From contig NZ_CP118166.1 of NCBI RefSeq assembly GCF_028748065.1, forward strand, positions 2,185,501 to 2,249,500: a DNA stretch of 64,000 nt, written 5' to 3'. Within the stretch, counting starts at the first letter, position 1. Each line of letters starts with the position of its first letter. A program made the translations under genes and the position numbers. Shown here piece after piece: positions 49,458-58,545 of this stretch. The notes under the pieces are model-generated. The model saw nothing but the letters and a program-made list of their open reading frames with translations. It searched no databases and was not told where the DNA came from. This stretch comes from Hyphococcus flavus (lineage in GTDB: Bacteria > Pseudomonadota > Alphaproteobacteria > Caulobacterales > Parvularculaceae).

Positions 49458-50864
49458 TTAGACTGAGTAATACATTGCAAACTCAACCGGGTGCGGCGTC
49501 GTTTCGAATGTTGTAACTTCCGCCATTTTCAGATCGATGTAAGCGTCGATCTGATCGTCGTTGAACACGTTGCCCTTTTTCAGGAATTCGCGGTCGCGAT
49601 CGAGAGCAGACATGGATTCCCGCAAGGATGCGCAAACAGTCGGAATGTCTTTGAGCTCTTCAGCCGGGAGATCATAAAGGTCCTTGTCCATTGGATCGCC
49701 AGGATGAATCTTGTTTTCGATTCCATCGAGGCCAGCCATCAGCAACGCTGAGAAGGTAAGATAAGGATTGCCTGACGCGTCAGGGAAACGTGTCTCGATT
49801 CGTTTGCCTTTTGGTGACCCAACCCAGGGAATTCGAACGGAGGCGGAGCGATTTCGCGCGGAATAAGCGAGAAGCACCGGCGCTTCGAACCCAGGCACAA
49901 GACGTTTATAGCTATTGGTGGTCGCATTCGCGAAGGCATTGATGGCGCGTGCGTGCTTGATGATGCCGCCTATATAATAAAGGCACGTTTCAGAGAGATC
50001 TGCGTATCTGTCCCCGGCGAAAAGTGGTTGGCCCTCTTTCCAAATAGATTGGTGGACGTGCATGCCAGAACCATTGTCGCCATAAATTGGCTTCGGCATA
50101 AACGTCGCCGTTCTGCCGTGTCCAGCCGCAACCTGATGTACGATATATTTATAAATCTGCAGGCGGTCAGCCATTGTCGTAAGAGTTGAGAATTTCATTC
50201 CGAGTTCATGCTGCGATGGCGCGACCTCGTGATGATGCTTTTCCGGTTCAATTCCCATTTCGGTCATAAACGACAGCATTTCCGTGCGCATGTCCTGACC
50301 ACTATCGACTGGCGGTACGGGAAAGTATCCGCCTTTCGGGCCCGGCCGGTGTGCGAGATTGCCACCCTCGAAATCCGTGGAACTGTTATAGGGGCCCTCG
50401 ATGGAATCGACCGCGTACCCCATATTTTGCTGTTCAGTTGACCAACGTACATCGTCAAAAACAAAAAACTCCGCCTCGGGACCGAAAAAGGCTGTATCGC
50501 CGGCGCCTGAGGATTTCAGATACGCCTCGGCAGCTTTTGCTGTCGTGCGCGGATCGCGCCCATAAGGTTGACCTGTTGAGGGTTCCAGAATGTCACAAAA
50601 AATGGTGAGCGTTGGTTGAGCAAAAAACGGGTCGAGCACAGCAGTAGAAGGGTCCGGCATCAGCACCATGTCAGACTCATTAATGGCCTTCCATCCGGAA
50701 ATTGATGAGCCGTCGAACATCTGGCCTTCAGAAAAGAAATCCTCATCAACCAAGGACTGATCAAAAGTGACGTGCTGCCATTTGCCTTTAGGATCGGTGA
50801 AACGAAGGTCGACGTATTTAATGCTCTCATTCTTAATTTTTTTGAGAATGGCGTCTGCGCTCAT
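49458..50864 (-). CDS. glnA: glutamine synthetase, type I
   Basis: 468 residues, ATP-dependent ligase joining ammonia to glutamate; dodecameric in the cytosol. [17 protein letters not shown] and [13 protein letters not shown] are near the N-terminus, [19 protein letters not shown] and [11 protein letters not shown] in the active site, and the adenylylation tyrosine in [16 protein letters not shown] (about 397), so control by GlnE is likely. glnB, which often precedes glnA in alphaproteobacteria, is absent; upstream is a 240-base gap without a recognisable sigma-54 site. A terminator follows the gene. Confidence 0.96.
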   Translation of the reverse strand: MSADAILKKIKNESIKYVDLRFTDPKGKWQHVTFDQSLVDEDFFSEGQMFDGSSISGWKAINESDMVLMPDPSTAVLDPFFAQPTLTIFCDILEPSTGQPYGRDPRTTAKAAEAYLKSSGAGDTAFFGPEAEFFVFDDVRWSTEQQNMGYAVDSIEGPYNSSTDFEGGNLAHRPGPKGGYFPVPPVDSGQDMRTEMLSFMTEMGIEPEKHHHEVAPSQHELGMKFSTLTTMADRLQIYKYIVHQVAAGHGRTATFMPKPIYGDNGSGMHVHQSIWKEGQPLFAGDRYADLSETCLYYIGGIIKHARAINAFANATTNSYKRLVPGFEAPVLLAYSARNRSASVRIPWVGSPKGKRIETRFPDASGNPYLTFSALLMAGLDGIENKIHPGDPMDKDLYDLPAEELKDIPTVCASLRESMSALDRDREFLKKGNVFNDDQIDAYIDLKMAEVTTFETTPHPVEFAMYYSV

Positions 50865-51135
50865 TGGAGAGATGCTCCTATTTTGTTATCGGCTGCGGTT
50901 TGGTTTGCTGGCATTAGAAGGACCCTTCCACTGAGTCCCAAAACCGCATATCGATCTACACTGTGCGCCTAGATTCGAGTTTAGCGCAAGAAAATATTGC
51001 ATCGCAGCATTTCTCTTAATCGGAAAGCTATAAAACACCAATGATAGAGACAATATTAGCAATATGCATTTTATATAAGCAATTTACGGCCAATGGTGTT
51101 CGGGCTTGTGCTCTTGCATTTGGTGCGCTGCGCTG

Positions 51136-52119
51136 ATGCAAAGCGCCTCTATTCCACCGCTTGGCATGATCGATCGGCGCGGGGGCCTCTGGGTCCTGAC
51201 CGATGGAAAGATCGGTGATGATGTCCAGTGCCTGGCCATTGCAAACGCCCTCAATTCTAATTTTGAAAAACGTGTGGTGAGCCCGCGGATGCCTTGGGCG
51301 CTGATGTCGCCTTGGGGACCGGTGGATCCAAGGGAAGCGCCGATGGCGGCTTCGGGGCCGTTGGCTGGCGCCCCCCCGGCTGTCGTGATTGCCTCGGGAC
51401 GGCGTGCGGTCCCTCATGCGCTTTCCTTGAAACGCGCGAGCGCAGGGCGAACCCGGATCGTCATCATGAAGGATCCGCGGTTTGGTAGGGGCGCGGCTGA
51501 CGTCTTGTGGGCTCCGGCGCATGATCGGCTTACAGGGCCCAATGTGATTTCCACGCTGACTTCTCCACACGGTCTTTCGGAAAAGATCATGGCCGCGAGG
51601 CAACCCTCCAGCGCCAATATCGGCGCCTTGCCAAAACCTCTGCTTGGGTTCGTTCTTGGTGGGCCCTCTGGCGGCGCACGGTATGGAGACAAACAAGCCC
51701 TAGAATTGGCGGCGCACCTGAACTCAGCAGGGAACGACTTCGCAAGCATCGCCATAACGCCTTCGCGCCGAACGCCCGAAAAATTTTTAAAGGCGCTCGA
51801 GGAAAGGGTTGCTCACGAAAGGCTATATATATGGAAAGGCGAAGGAAGTAATCCGTATATTGATATTCTCGGGAATGCCGATGTTCTGATAGTCGCGGCC
51901 GACTCTCATAATATGATGAGTGAAGCACTCGCCTCACGCGCCGGAATTTACGCATGGCGGCCTCAAGGGCTGTCTCGAAAACTTACCTGGTTTGTCGATC
52001 AGCTCGAGGCTAGGGGTGATGTGCGTCCGTTTGAAGATAAAACCGAACCATTCGACAGGACACCTGTTGATGCAACGCCTGAAATCGTTGAGGCGATCAA
52101 AGCTCGGCTTAGCCTCTAG
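51136..52119 (+). CDS. ELM1-family (mitochondrial fission protein-like) protein
   Basis: About 327 residues. The pattern WVLTDGKIGDDVQCLAIANAL at the N-terminus, VIASGRRAVPHALSLKR, IVIMKDPRFG, GFVLGGPSGGARYGD and VLIVAADSHNMMSEALASRAG match the ELM1 family, named after a plant mitochondrial fission factor. Bacterial members resemble glycosyltransferase-B folds and have no agreed function. The start is placed at ATG 51136; 51106 and 51166 are alternatives. The gene ends in a CTAG shared with the convergent gene. Confidence 0.82.
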   Translation: MQSASIPPLGMIDRRGGLWVLTDGKIGDDVQCLAIANALNSNFEKRVVSPRMPWALMSPWGPVDPREAPMAASGPLAGAPPAVVIASGRRAVPHALSLKRASAGRTRIVIMKDPRFGRGAADVLWAPAHDRLTGPNVISTLTSPHGLSEKIMAARQPSSANIGALPKPLLGFVLGGPSGGARYGDKQALELAAHLNSAGNDFASIAITPSRRTPEKFLKALEERVAHERLYIWKGEGSNPYIDILGNADVLIVAADSHNMMSEALASRAGIYAWRPQGLSRKLTWFVDQLEARGDVRPFEDKTEPFDRTPVDATPEIVEAIKARLSL

Positions 52120-52664
52120 CCGCTTTCATGCGCTGCGAGGGCTTCGCGATGCGCCTTTGCTTCCTCGACGTAATGGGCCGATCCAAGCAGCGCGAATTTA
52201 TCTTCGTTTTCTTTGAGGTCGCGGAATTTGCGCGCAGGCATGCCGGCCCACATCTCGCCGGCGGGGACGATTTTTTTCGGCGCCAGAAACGCCCCGGCGG
52301 CGAGCATCGCGCCAGTCTTGACGATCGAGCCATCGAGCATCGTCGCGCACATGCCGACAAACCCGCCATCTTCTACTGTGGCGCCATGGAGCATGCACTT
52401 GTGCCCAATCAGCGCGTTCTCGCCGATCAGGGTCGGCACGCCGCCGAGATGCGGCTCATCCACATGAATGACTGTCCCGTCCTGTATGTTCGATCCTTTG
52501 CCAACAACAATTTTATTGGAATCGCCGCGCAGCACAGATCCGTACCAGACGGAGGCGTTTTCATGCACCTCGACATCGCCGGCGATGACAACGCCCGGCG
52601 CGATGAAGGCGGTCTCGTGAATCTTCGGCGTCTTGTCGCCAATGGAGAAGATGAGGGGCTTCAT
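52116..52664 (-). CDS. gamma-carbonic-anhydrase-like left-handed beta-helix protein
   Basis: 182 residues of hexapeptide repeats (AFIAPGVVIAGDVEVHENASVWYGSVLRGD, quoted in part: VVIAGDVEVHENASVWYG). Histidines consistent with a zinc site are in IHVDEPHLGG and NALIGHKCMLHGATV. Relatives include CaiE/PaaY and YrdA gamma-class anhydrases; substrate unproven. It lies downstream of maiA on the same strand, touching it (stop-start at 52664/52665), and overlaps the ELM1 gene by the CTAG. GGAAA-like signal precedes the ATG. Confidence 0.88.
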   Translation of the reverse strand: MKPLIFSIGDKTPKIHETAFIAPGVVIAGDVEVHENASVWYGSVLRGDSNKIVVGKGSNIQDGTVIHVDEPHLGGVPTLIGENALIGHKCMLHGATVEDGGFVGMCATMLDGSIVKTGAMLAAGAFLAPKKIVPAGEMWAGMPARKFRDLKENEDKFALLGSAHYVEEAKAHREALAAHESG

Positions 52665-53309
52665 TTATGATCCTTTCACTGCATCTTGCTGGTTGTCCGG
52701 GTGCGCTTTTATGAACGCCGGGTGTTGCTGGCAGCGGTCGTAAATCTCTTTCATTTTTTTGAAGCTTGAAACATCGACGCTGAAACGTGACGCGCCGAAA
52801 AATTGCGGTACGAGAAAGCAATCGGCGAGACCGGGCGCATCGCCGATGCAATAATCGCCTGCCGTATGCGCCAGTTTTTTTTCGACCGCCGCCATGGCGC
52901 CGCCGGGCCACTGGTTGAGCCATTTTTTAACGCCAGCGTCATCAAGGCCAACGTCGTTTTTCAGATATTGCTGTATGCGGAGGTTCATAAAGGGCTGGGC
53001 TTCGCTGGCGAGAGTCAGCGCAATGCTCCGCGCGTTGGCGCGCTCCGCCGCACCCTTAGGTAGGAGTGAAGGTTCAGGGTAGGTTTCTTCAAGATGCGCG
53101 ATAATAGCCAGGGACTGTGTCATCACCGCGCCTTCGTCCGTTTCGAGCGCCGGAACGAGTCCCAGCGGGTTGCGGGCAAGATAGGCCTCGCTTTTTTGCT
53201 CGCCTTTGAGGAGGTTCACAGGGGCATACTGATAGTCGAGATTTTTCAGCGCCAGTGCGATCCGCACCCGGTAAGTCGCGCTAGAACGCCAATAACCGAA
53301 TAATTTCAT
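52665..53309 (-). CDS. maiA: maleylacetoacetate isomerase (zeta-class glutathione transferase)
   Basis: 214 residues. The N-terminal thioredoxin-like domain starts LFGYWRSSATYRVRIALALK, the zeta-class signature with the active serine pair (SSxxxRVRIAL), and NPLGLVPALETDEGAVMTQSLAI is the glutathione-site segment. The C-terminal helical domain has the usual PGLADCFLVPQFFGASRF. It isomerises maleylacetoacetate to fumarylacetoacetate in tyrosine degradation. hppD is divergent upstream, with a 20-bp palindrome between them; hmgA and fahA are not in the window. Confidence 0.88.
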   Translation of the reverse strand: MKLFGYWRSSATYRVRIALALKNLDYQYAPVNLLKGEQKSEAYLARNPLGLVPALETDEGAVMTQSLAIIAHLEETYPEPSLLPKGAAERANARSIALTLASEAQPFMNLRIQQYLKNDVGLDDAGVKKWLNQWPGGAMAAVEKKLAHTAGDYCIGDAPGLADCFLVPQFFGASRFSVDVSSFKKMKEIYDRCQQHPAFIKAHPDNQQDAVKGS

Positions 53310-53356
53310 CAGGTTATATCTCCCAAAGAGTTATTCTAAACCGTGGTTGCCGCGAA

Positions 53357-53376
53357 TTAGTAACATATGTTACTAA
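53357..53376. promoter_or_regulatory. 20-bp perfect palindrome between maiA and hppD
   Basis: TTAGTAACATATGTTACTAA is a perfect 10+10 palindrome, 48 bases before maiA (minus) and 95 before hppD (plus). A MarR-family gene follows hppD, and MarR dimers bind such sites, so this is the likely operator controlling both directions of tyrosine catabolism. Binding by that regulator is inferred. Confidence 0.75.
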
Positions 53377-53470
53377 CGCGCGCGTTTCAGATGAGGCAAC
53401 TCCTCGATTTGATAGAGCGCGCCAGAGAAACAACATCGGCAAATTTTCCCTAACGCCAAGAGGCATAGAC

Positions 53471-54538
53471 ATGGCTGACCTTTTCGAAAACCCCATTGGC
53501 ACCGACGGTTTCGAATTCGTAGAATATACAAGCGGCAATCCGGATGAGCTGGCCGATCTGTTCGAGCGTCTTGGCTTTACCGCAGTTGGCAAGCACCGTT
53601 CGAAAGACGTTATTCATTATCGTCAGGGCGACATCAATTTTCTGCTTAATCGCGAACAGTCCGGGCAGCCGGAAGTCTTTCGGGGCCAACACGGTGCTGG
53701 GGCGAATGCGATGGCTTTTCGTGTAAAAGACGCGCAGCACGCTTTCAACGAAGCTGTGAAGCGCGGCGCCAAGCCAATCGAGGCCAAAACCGGTCCTATG
53801 GAATTGAACATTCCGGGCATAGAAGGCATCGGCGGACTTAACGTCTATCTCGTCGATCGCTACGGCGCGCAGTCAATTTACGACATCGATTTCAAACCAA
53901 TTGACTTTACGGACCCCAAGAAAAACGACATGGGCCTCACCTATATCGATCACCTGACCCACAACCTTCATCGCGGCAATATGGACAAGTGGGCGACGTA
54001 TTACGAAGACATCTTCAATTTCCGTGAAATTCGTTATTTCGACATTGAGGGTAAGCTGACTGGGTTAGTCTCAAAAGCGATGACGAGCCCCTGCGGCAAA
54101 ATCCGTATCCCGCTCAATGAAAGTCAGGATGAAAAATCGCAGATTGAGGAGTTTCTTAAGCGTTATAACGGCGAGGGCATACAACATATTGCGCTCGGTA
54201 CAGACGATATCTATGAAACCGTTGAGCTTTTGCGCAAGCGCGATCTGCCGTTTCAGTCAACACCTGATACTTATTATGAGAAAGTGGGCGAGCGAGTAGG
54301 TGATCATGGTGAGGACCTTGAACGCCTCAAGAAGAACCACATTCTTATCGACGGCGCGCCAACGGAAGGGCAGGGGTTGTTGCTTCAGATATTTACGCAG
54401 GATGCGATCGGCCCGATTTTTTATGAAATTATTCAGCGCAAGGGCAATGAAGGCTTCGGCGAAGGAAACTTTAAAGCGTTATTCGAATCGATCGAAGAAG
54501 ATCAGATTCGACGTGGCGTGTTGAAAGAAACTGCATAA
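53471..54538 (+). CDS. hppD: 4-hydroxyphenylpyruvate dioxygenase
   Basis: 355 residues, non-heme iron enzyme converting 4-hydroxyphenylpyruvate to homogentisate. The first vicinal-oxygen-chelate domain begins NPIGTDGFEFVEYTSGN; iron ligands are His in YIDHLTHNL (about 162), His in IQHIALGTDDIY (about 238) and Glu in FYEIIQRKGNEGFG (about 317). The GGNFxxLF-type end reads EGNFKALFESIE. It is full length. A GGTT-free leader and AGGCAT upstream of the ATG give a modest ribosome site. The MarR regulator gene is 9 bases downstream. Confidence 0.95.
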   Translation: MADLFENPIGTDGFEFVEYTSGNPDELADLFERLGFTAVGKHRSKDVIHYRQGDINFLLNREQSGQPEVFRGQHGAGANAMAFRVKDAQHAFNEAVKRGAKPIEAKTGPMELNIPGIEGIGGLNVYLVDRYGAQSIYDIDFKPIDFTDPKKNDMGLTYIDHLTHNLHRGNMDKWATYYEDIFNFREIRYFDIEGKLTGLVSKAMTSPCGKIRIPLNESQDEKSQIEEFLKRYNGEGIQHIALGTDDIYETVELLRKRDLPFQSTPDTYYEKVGERVGDHGEDLERLKKNHILIDGAPTEGQGLLLQIFTQDAIGPIFYEIIQRKGNEGFGEGNFKALFESIEEDQIRRGVLKETA

Positions 54539-54547
54539 AGAAATCCC

Positions 54548-55075
54548 ATGACCGTTGCATGCGTATCGCGTCAGTCGCCGCCAGGTAAAAAACGGGAACT
54601 CGTTCTTGAAAACTTCGCGCCATATCGCATTGTTTCACTAGGCCATGCAATTTCAGGCAGGTTGGCGCAGGCTTACCGAAATGAAAGCATCACGATTCCA
54701 GAGTGGCGTGTGCTGGCTGTGGTGGCGCAGGCGACGCGCCTTGCATCCCGAGATGTCGTCAAAATGACGCCGATGGACAAGATGACTGTCAGCCGGGCGG
54801 TGGCCAGCCTGGAAGAGAAAAGCCTGGTAAAAAGAACGCCGAACGAAAATGACCGGCGATTGTCGATGTTGTCCTTGTCGGAAGAGGGGCGAGCGTTGTT
54901 TGATCGTGTGGCGTCGTTGGCGCTGCAGTTTGAAGACAATCTATTGGCTGCGCTTGAAGATGAAGAAGCGGCGCTTTTTCGTTCCGCGCTAAAGAAACTC
55001 GAAGAGCAAGTGCACGGAATGGATGGTGATGCTATTTCAAAAATATCTGAGGAAGCTCCGCGGCGAGGACTTTAA
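54548..55075 (+). CDS. MarR-family transcriptional regulator
   Basis: 175 residues. The winged-helix domain runs through IVSLGHAISGRLAQAYRNE, WRVLAVVAQATRLASRDVV, MDKMTVSRAVASLEEKSLVKRTPNENDRRL (in part) and LSEEGRALFDRVASLALQFE. Located 9 bases after hppD in the same direction, so it probably regulates the tyrosine genes through the palindrome at 53357-53376. Its 3' end overlaps the convergent serine-hydrolase gene by 44 bases. Confidence 0.9.
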   Translation: MTVACVSRQSPPGKKRELVLENFAPYRIVSLGHAISGRLAQAYRNESITIPEWRVLAVVAQATRLASRDVVKMTPMDKMTVSRAVASLEEKSLVKRTPNENDRRLSMLSLSEEGRALFDRVASLALQFEDNLLAALEDEEAALFRSALKKLEEQVHGMDGDAISKISEEAPRRGL

Positions 55076-56198
55076 AGAAAGCTGGCTCGCGTCCCATCAT
55101 GTTATAATTGGCGATCGCCGCCACAGCTAGCTTTTGATCCGGATAGTAACGAATGAAAGCGTAAGCGCCATTGGTTTCGCCTCCATGAGCATAATACCTT
55201 GGTTCATTGTTGCTGGACTCGTGAATTTCCCATCCAAAGCCATAGGGCACTGATTTGTCACCTCTTGGCAGGGCTGCTATCGAGCCATCGTTAAGGCGAA
55301 CCGGCGTCACGAGCATTTCACGAGACTCAGTGTGGAGCAGATTGCTGTTGAACGTAGAATATGTGAAGCGGGCAAGGTCTTCAGCCGTCGATAATATGCC
55401 GCCTGACGGGTAATAGTCAGAGCTGTCGCGCATGATCGTATTTATCACTTCGTTGTCATTCATCCATGGAAACACCGGATTCTTCATCGTGACAGTATAA
55501 AAGCCCGAGCGGTTTGGAATTATCTCCAATGAATTATCAACGGTTGTTCCAGCGAGATTTAGAGGAGATGTTAGCTGTGCGCTTAAGACATTGGAAAATG
55601 TCTCATCTGCTACGCTTTCGATAGCAGCTCCTATCAGGTTATACCCGAGACTCGAATAGATAAATTTCTCTCCTGGAGCTGCCAGAAGTGGTTCTTCACT
55701 GAATGTGTTTAGCGCGTCTGTAAGACTTGAATGATAAACAACATTATTGGCTTCGAAAAAGTTGGAGAAATCATAGTGACGCACCCCAGCCGTATGGGAT
55801 GCGAGTTGGTGGATAGTCACCACGCCTTGCTTTTCAGTGAATTCAGGTACGTAGTTTCGAATATCCGCTTCAAGCTCAAGCTCACTTTCCTGAGCCATTA
55901 ACAGCGTCAGTACAGCGGTGATGGGTTTTGACACGCTGCCAATTCGTAACTTGTGATCGTGCTCTAGGGGAATGTTATGTTCGAGGTCGGCTATGCCGGC
56001 CGCTCCACTCCAGACAAGCGCGTCATCCTTGATCACCGCCGCCATGACGCCCGGACCGCCATCCGCATCAAGTATTTTTTCGAGCAACGCATCAGCCTGC
56101 GCAACAGAAGTCATGCTTGGTTGGTTGTGTTGTGCCGTAGCGCACGCTGGGACGAGCGACGTGCATCCAATTACAGCGATGATCCGGAAAAGCACCAT
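55032..56198 (-). CDS. lipoprotein serine hydrolase of the class C beta-lactamase family
   Basis: 388 residues. A signal peptide ends in a lipobox (SLVPACATAQHN), so it is probably a lipoprotein. The active serine is in RIGSVSKPITAVL (SxxK, about 72), the tyrosine motif in FIYSSLGYNLIGA (YxN), and the third motif is HGGETNGAYAF (HxG in place of KxG). Family members are DD-peptidases, esterases or beta-lactamases; the HGG form leans to esterase/peptidase type. A PadR-family gene is divergent upstream, sharing a palindrome. Its 3' end overlaps marR. Confidence 0.87.
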   Translation of the reverse strand: MVLFRIIAVIGCTSLVPACATAQHNQPSMTSVAQADALLEKILDADGGPGVMAAVIKDDALVWSGAAGIADLEHNIPLEHDHKLRIGSVSKPITAVLTLLMAQESELELEADIRNYVPEFTEKQGVVTIHQLASHTAGVRHYDFSNFFEANNVVYHSSLTDALNTFSEEPLLAAPGEKFIYSSLGYNLIGAAIESVADETFSNVLSAQLTSPLNLAGTTVDNSLEIIPNRSGFYTVTMKNPVFPWMNDNEVINTIMRDSSDYYPSGGILSTAEDLARFTYSTFNSNLLHTESREMLVTPVRLNDGSIAALPRGDKSVPYGFGWEIHESSNNEPRYYAHGGETNGAYAFIRYYPDQKLAVAAIANYNMMGREPAFFKVLAAELPQIFLK

Positions 56199-56225
56199 AA
56201 TATTTGGCCCTCAAATGATGTTGGC

Positions 56226-56248
56226 AACTAGTGCGAATTGCACTAGTT
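56226..56248. promoter_or_regulatory. palindrome between serine-hydrolase and PadR genes
   Basis: AACTAGTGC (56226-56234) and GCACTAGTT (56240-56248) are perfect 9-bp arms around GAATT. The palindrome lies between the two divergent starts (56198 and 56267), so it is the likely operator for the PadR regulator, or for both genes. Confidence 0.7.
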
Positions 56249-56266
56249 AAGCCGAAAGGTTGAGTG

Positions 56267-56815
56267 ATGGCAAGAGACCTGACGAATCTTGAGAACGTCG
56301 CGTTGGCGCATTTGTGGAAGGTTCAGCCTTGTACCGGGCATCAGTTGCGTCTGGCGTTTGAGAGCTCGTCTGCAGGGCGGTACTCAGGCAGCAGCGGGGC
56401 GATTTATCCCTTGCTACGCCGGCTGGAGTCGTCTGGCCTCATTAGATCCAGAGTTGGCGCGAACGGCGAACAGCAAAAAAAACTGTACACCATAACCGCG
56501 AGGGGGCTTGCAGCGGCAAAGCGCTGGCTTCTGAAGTTAGAGCCAAAAGATGCTTTCGCCGACGATCCCATCAAGACACGTTTTCAATATATAAGGTTGC
56601 TGGATGAAAAATTTCAGGCCGAATGGTTTCGACTGGCAATAGCCGCTTTGGAAGAACAAGATGATATGATGCGAAAGGAATATGCGGCAGAAGAGTATAA
56701 AAATGTGGTTGACCAATTGGTGATGACGTCAGTGATTAAGGCGAATCGAGAACGCCGCCGATGGCTTAGAAAGGCAGAGGAAGCATTAGCTGCATCAGAT
56801 TGTGCGATGACATGA
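56267..56815 (+). CDS. PadR-family transcriptional regulator
   Basis: About 182 residues. The PadR winged helix reads TNLENVALAHLWKVQPCTGHQLRLAFE, with AIYPLLRRLESSGLIRSR and KKLYTITARGLAAAKRWL; the C-terminal half is helical (IRLLDEKFQAEWFRLAIAALEEQ). I use ATG 56267, with AAAGG 8 bases upstream, rather than the GTG three bases earlier. It faces away from the serine hydrolase gene and heads a run with a lipase-like and a methyltransferase gene. The effector is unknown. Confidence 0.88.
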   Translation: MARDLTNLENVALAHLWKVQPCTGHQLRLAFESSSAGRYSGSSGAIYPLLRRLESSGLIRSRVGANGEQQKKLYTITARGLAAAKRWLLKLEPKDAFADDPIKTRFQYIRLLDEKFQAEWFRLAIAALEEQDDMMRKEYAAEEYKNVVDQLVMTSVIKANRERRRWLRKAEEALAASDCAMT

Positions 56816-56841
56816 AGGTAACCCCCAGCTAAACTATCTCA

Positions 56842-57765
56842 ATGCAGAATCAAAATTCGATGTTTTCCATTCATTCCTTTATCCAGCTATTGTTGGCGTT
56901 TTTACTATCGGCTTGTGTGTCATTTCCAGAGGCCCCATCCGCAAGCGTTACGCCCTCATTTGAAGATGACATATTTATCTCAATTGACGGTGCGCGGCTT
57001 GGCCTTCAACGTTGGGAAGCGGAAAATCCGACCGCGATCATTGTGGCTCTGCACGGCATGAATGACTACTCTTATGCATTCAATGGGCCGGCGGCATGGT
57101 GGGCGGCAAATCATAACATTTCCACTTATGCAATTGATCAGCGTGGTTTTGGCCGCTCGCCAAACTTCGGTCATTGGCCTGGTGAGGAGACTTTGATTGC
57201 AGACTTGCGTGCAGCACTCGCGGCCGCGCGGAGAAAGCATCCAAAGGTTCCCCTTTATGCGATGGGTCATTCCATGGGGGCTGGTGTCATTATTGCCGCC
57301 AGCGCCGAAAGCTCTCTTGATGCAGAGGGGCTGATCCTGGCTGCCCCCGGTGTGTGGAATGTACCTGCTCCTTACCGTTTGGCGGCGAATGTGGCTGCTA
57401 CCTTTACACCCGGCAAAACACTCACAGGCGAACGCGCAGATCGTCAAGCCACGGATAATATCCCAATTTTGCGAGAAATGGCTGCTGACCCCTTAATGAT
57501 CAAGGAAACGCGACTTGATGCGGTTGTCGGCGTAACGCGGGTTATGGGATCTGCTTACAGCGAGGCTAAGAAAATTGATGCCAGGGTCTTATACCTCATG
57601 GGCGAAAAGGATGAGATAATTCCTCTCAACGCTATGGAAAAAACCGCCATGCGGTTGTCAGGTGATGTTACATTTCGACGCTATCCCCAAGGGTGGCATC
57701 TATTATTCCGTGATTTACAAAGCGAAAAGGTTTGGCGTGATGTGGCGTCCTGGGTGAAGCGTTAA
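56842..57765 (+). CDS. alpha/beta-hydrolase lipoprotein (monoacylglycerol-lipase-like)
   Basis: 307 residues. A lipobox LLSAC (about 25) ends the signal peptide. The alpha/beta fold shows IIVALHGMNDYSYAF (oxyanion region), the nucleophile elbow MGHSMGAG (Ser about 145), Asp in LYLMGEKDEIIP and His in QGWHLLFRDLQ. It resembles lysophospholipase/monoglyceride lipases of the Hydrolase_4 group. It starts 26 bases after the PadR gene on the same strand. Probably anchored in the envelope. Confidence 0.87.
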   Translation: MQNQNSMFSIHSFIQLLLAFLLSACVSFPEAPSASVTPSFEDDIFISIDGARLGLQRWEAENPTAIIVALHGMNDYSYAFNGPAAWWAANHNISTYAIDQRGFGRSPNFGHWPGEETLIADLRAALAAARRKHPKVPLYAMGHSMGAGVIIAASAESSLDAEGLILAAPGVWNVPAPYRLAANVAATFTPGKTLTGERADRQATDNIPILREMAADPLMIKETRLDAVVGVTRVMGSAYSEAKKIDARVLYLMGEKDEIIPLNAMEKTAMRLSGDVTFRRYPQGWHLLFRDLQSEKVWRDVASWVKR

Positions 57766-57816
57766 GCCCGCCTGTTGCGCACTAGGCGCGTGTGCGAAGC
57801 ATGATACAATACGCCT

Positions 57817-58545
57817 ATGGCTGCAAAGGACTGGAATGCGCTTGCAGATGATTTTGCATCTCGCGTTCTTCAAATTACTGAATGCGATACTGACGGCGTT
57901 ATCGAGGCGACGGCGAAACGATTAGGAGGCGCCCACAAAATTGCGACCGACTTTGGGTGCGGCGCAGGAGCTGTGACGCGCCTTCTGGCGCCTCATTTCA
58001 AAACAGTCATCGGCGTTGATTTTTCATCAAAACTGGTTGCGAACGCCAAGTCGCAACCCACAGCGGGTAATGTCAGCTATGAAGTGGTCGATATAAGCAG
58101 GTGCGGAAAACGTTTTCCCTGCCATGTTGCCTTTTGTGTCAATGTGCTGATCGGCAATCAGGGAAATATACGTGAGCGTATCGCCCGCAATGTTGTTGCT
58201 AGTATTGAAGAGGGTGGCCATGGCGTCTTTGTTGTTCCCTCGCTTGAGGCCGTGATGCGGGTCTATCAGGTTGGTTCTGCATTATTCCCAATAGCAGAAG
58301 TTGCAGGTTGGGTTGAAGATGAAGTGGTGTCGTTACCCGGTGGTATAATTAATATGGGCGGTGTGCCGACCAAACATTTTCTAAAAGACGAAATTGATGA
58401 ATTCCTGTCTCGAATAGGCCTTTGCGATGTTGTTGTCAGCCGCGTTCCTTACCCTTGGCGTGAGACAATCGCTGATGCCCCTAGAACCTTGAAAGCGGCG
58501 TCTCCGTGGGACTGGATCGCTGTCGGCAGGAGAGCGGACGCTTAG
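57817..58545 (+). CDS. class I SAM-dependent methyltransferase
   Basis: 242 residues. Motif [17 protein letters not shown] (about 44-58) followed by VIGVDFSS and the acidic [12 protein letters not shown] segment give the Rossmann methyltransferase fold. The C-terminal half ([34 protein letters not shown]) does not point to a substrate. It starts 51 bases after the alpha/beta-hydrolase gene. Its stop overlaps the msrA stop by 4 bases (TTAG). Confidence 0.85.
   Translation: MAAKDWNALADDFASRVLQITECDTDGVIEATAKRLGGAHKIATDFGCGAGAVTRLLAPHFKTVIGVDFSSKLVANAKSQPTAGNVSYEVVDISRCGKRFPCHVAFCVNVLIGNQGNIRERIARNVVASIEEGGHGVFVVPSLEAVMRVYQVGSALFPIAEVAGWVEDEVVSLPGGIINMGGVPTKHFLKDEIDEFLSRIGLCDVVVSRVPYPWRETIADAPRTLKAASPWDWIAVGRRADA

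Noticed and set aside
51028-51696. 222-residue minus-strand open frame opposite the ELM1 gene
   Set aside because: Arg/Pro-rich composition typical of a shadow frame; the plus-strand gene has conserved motifs.
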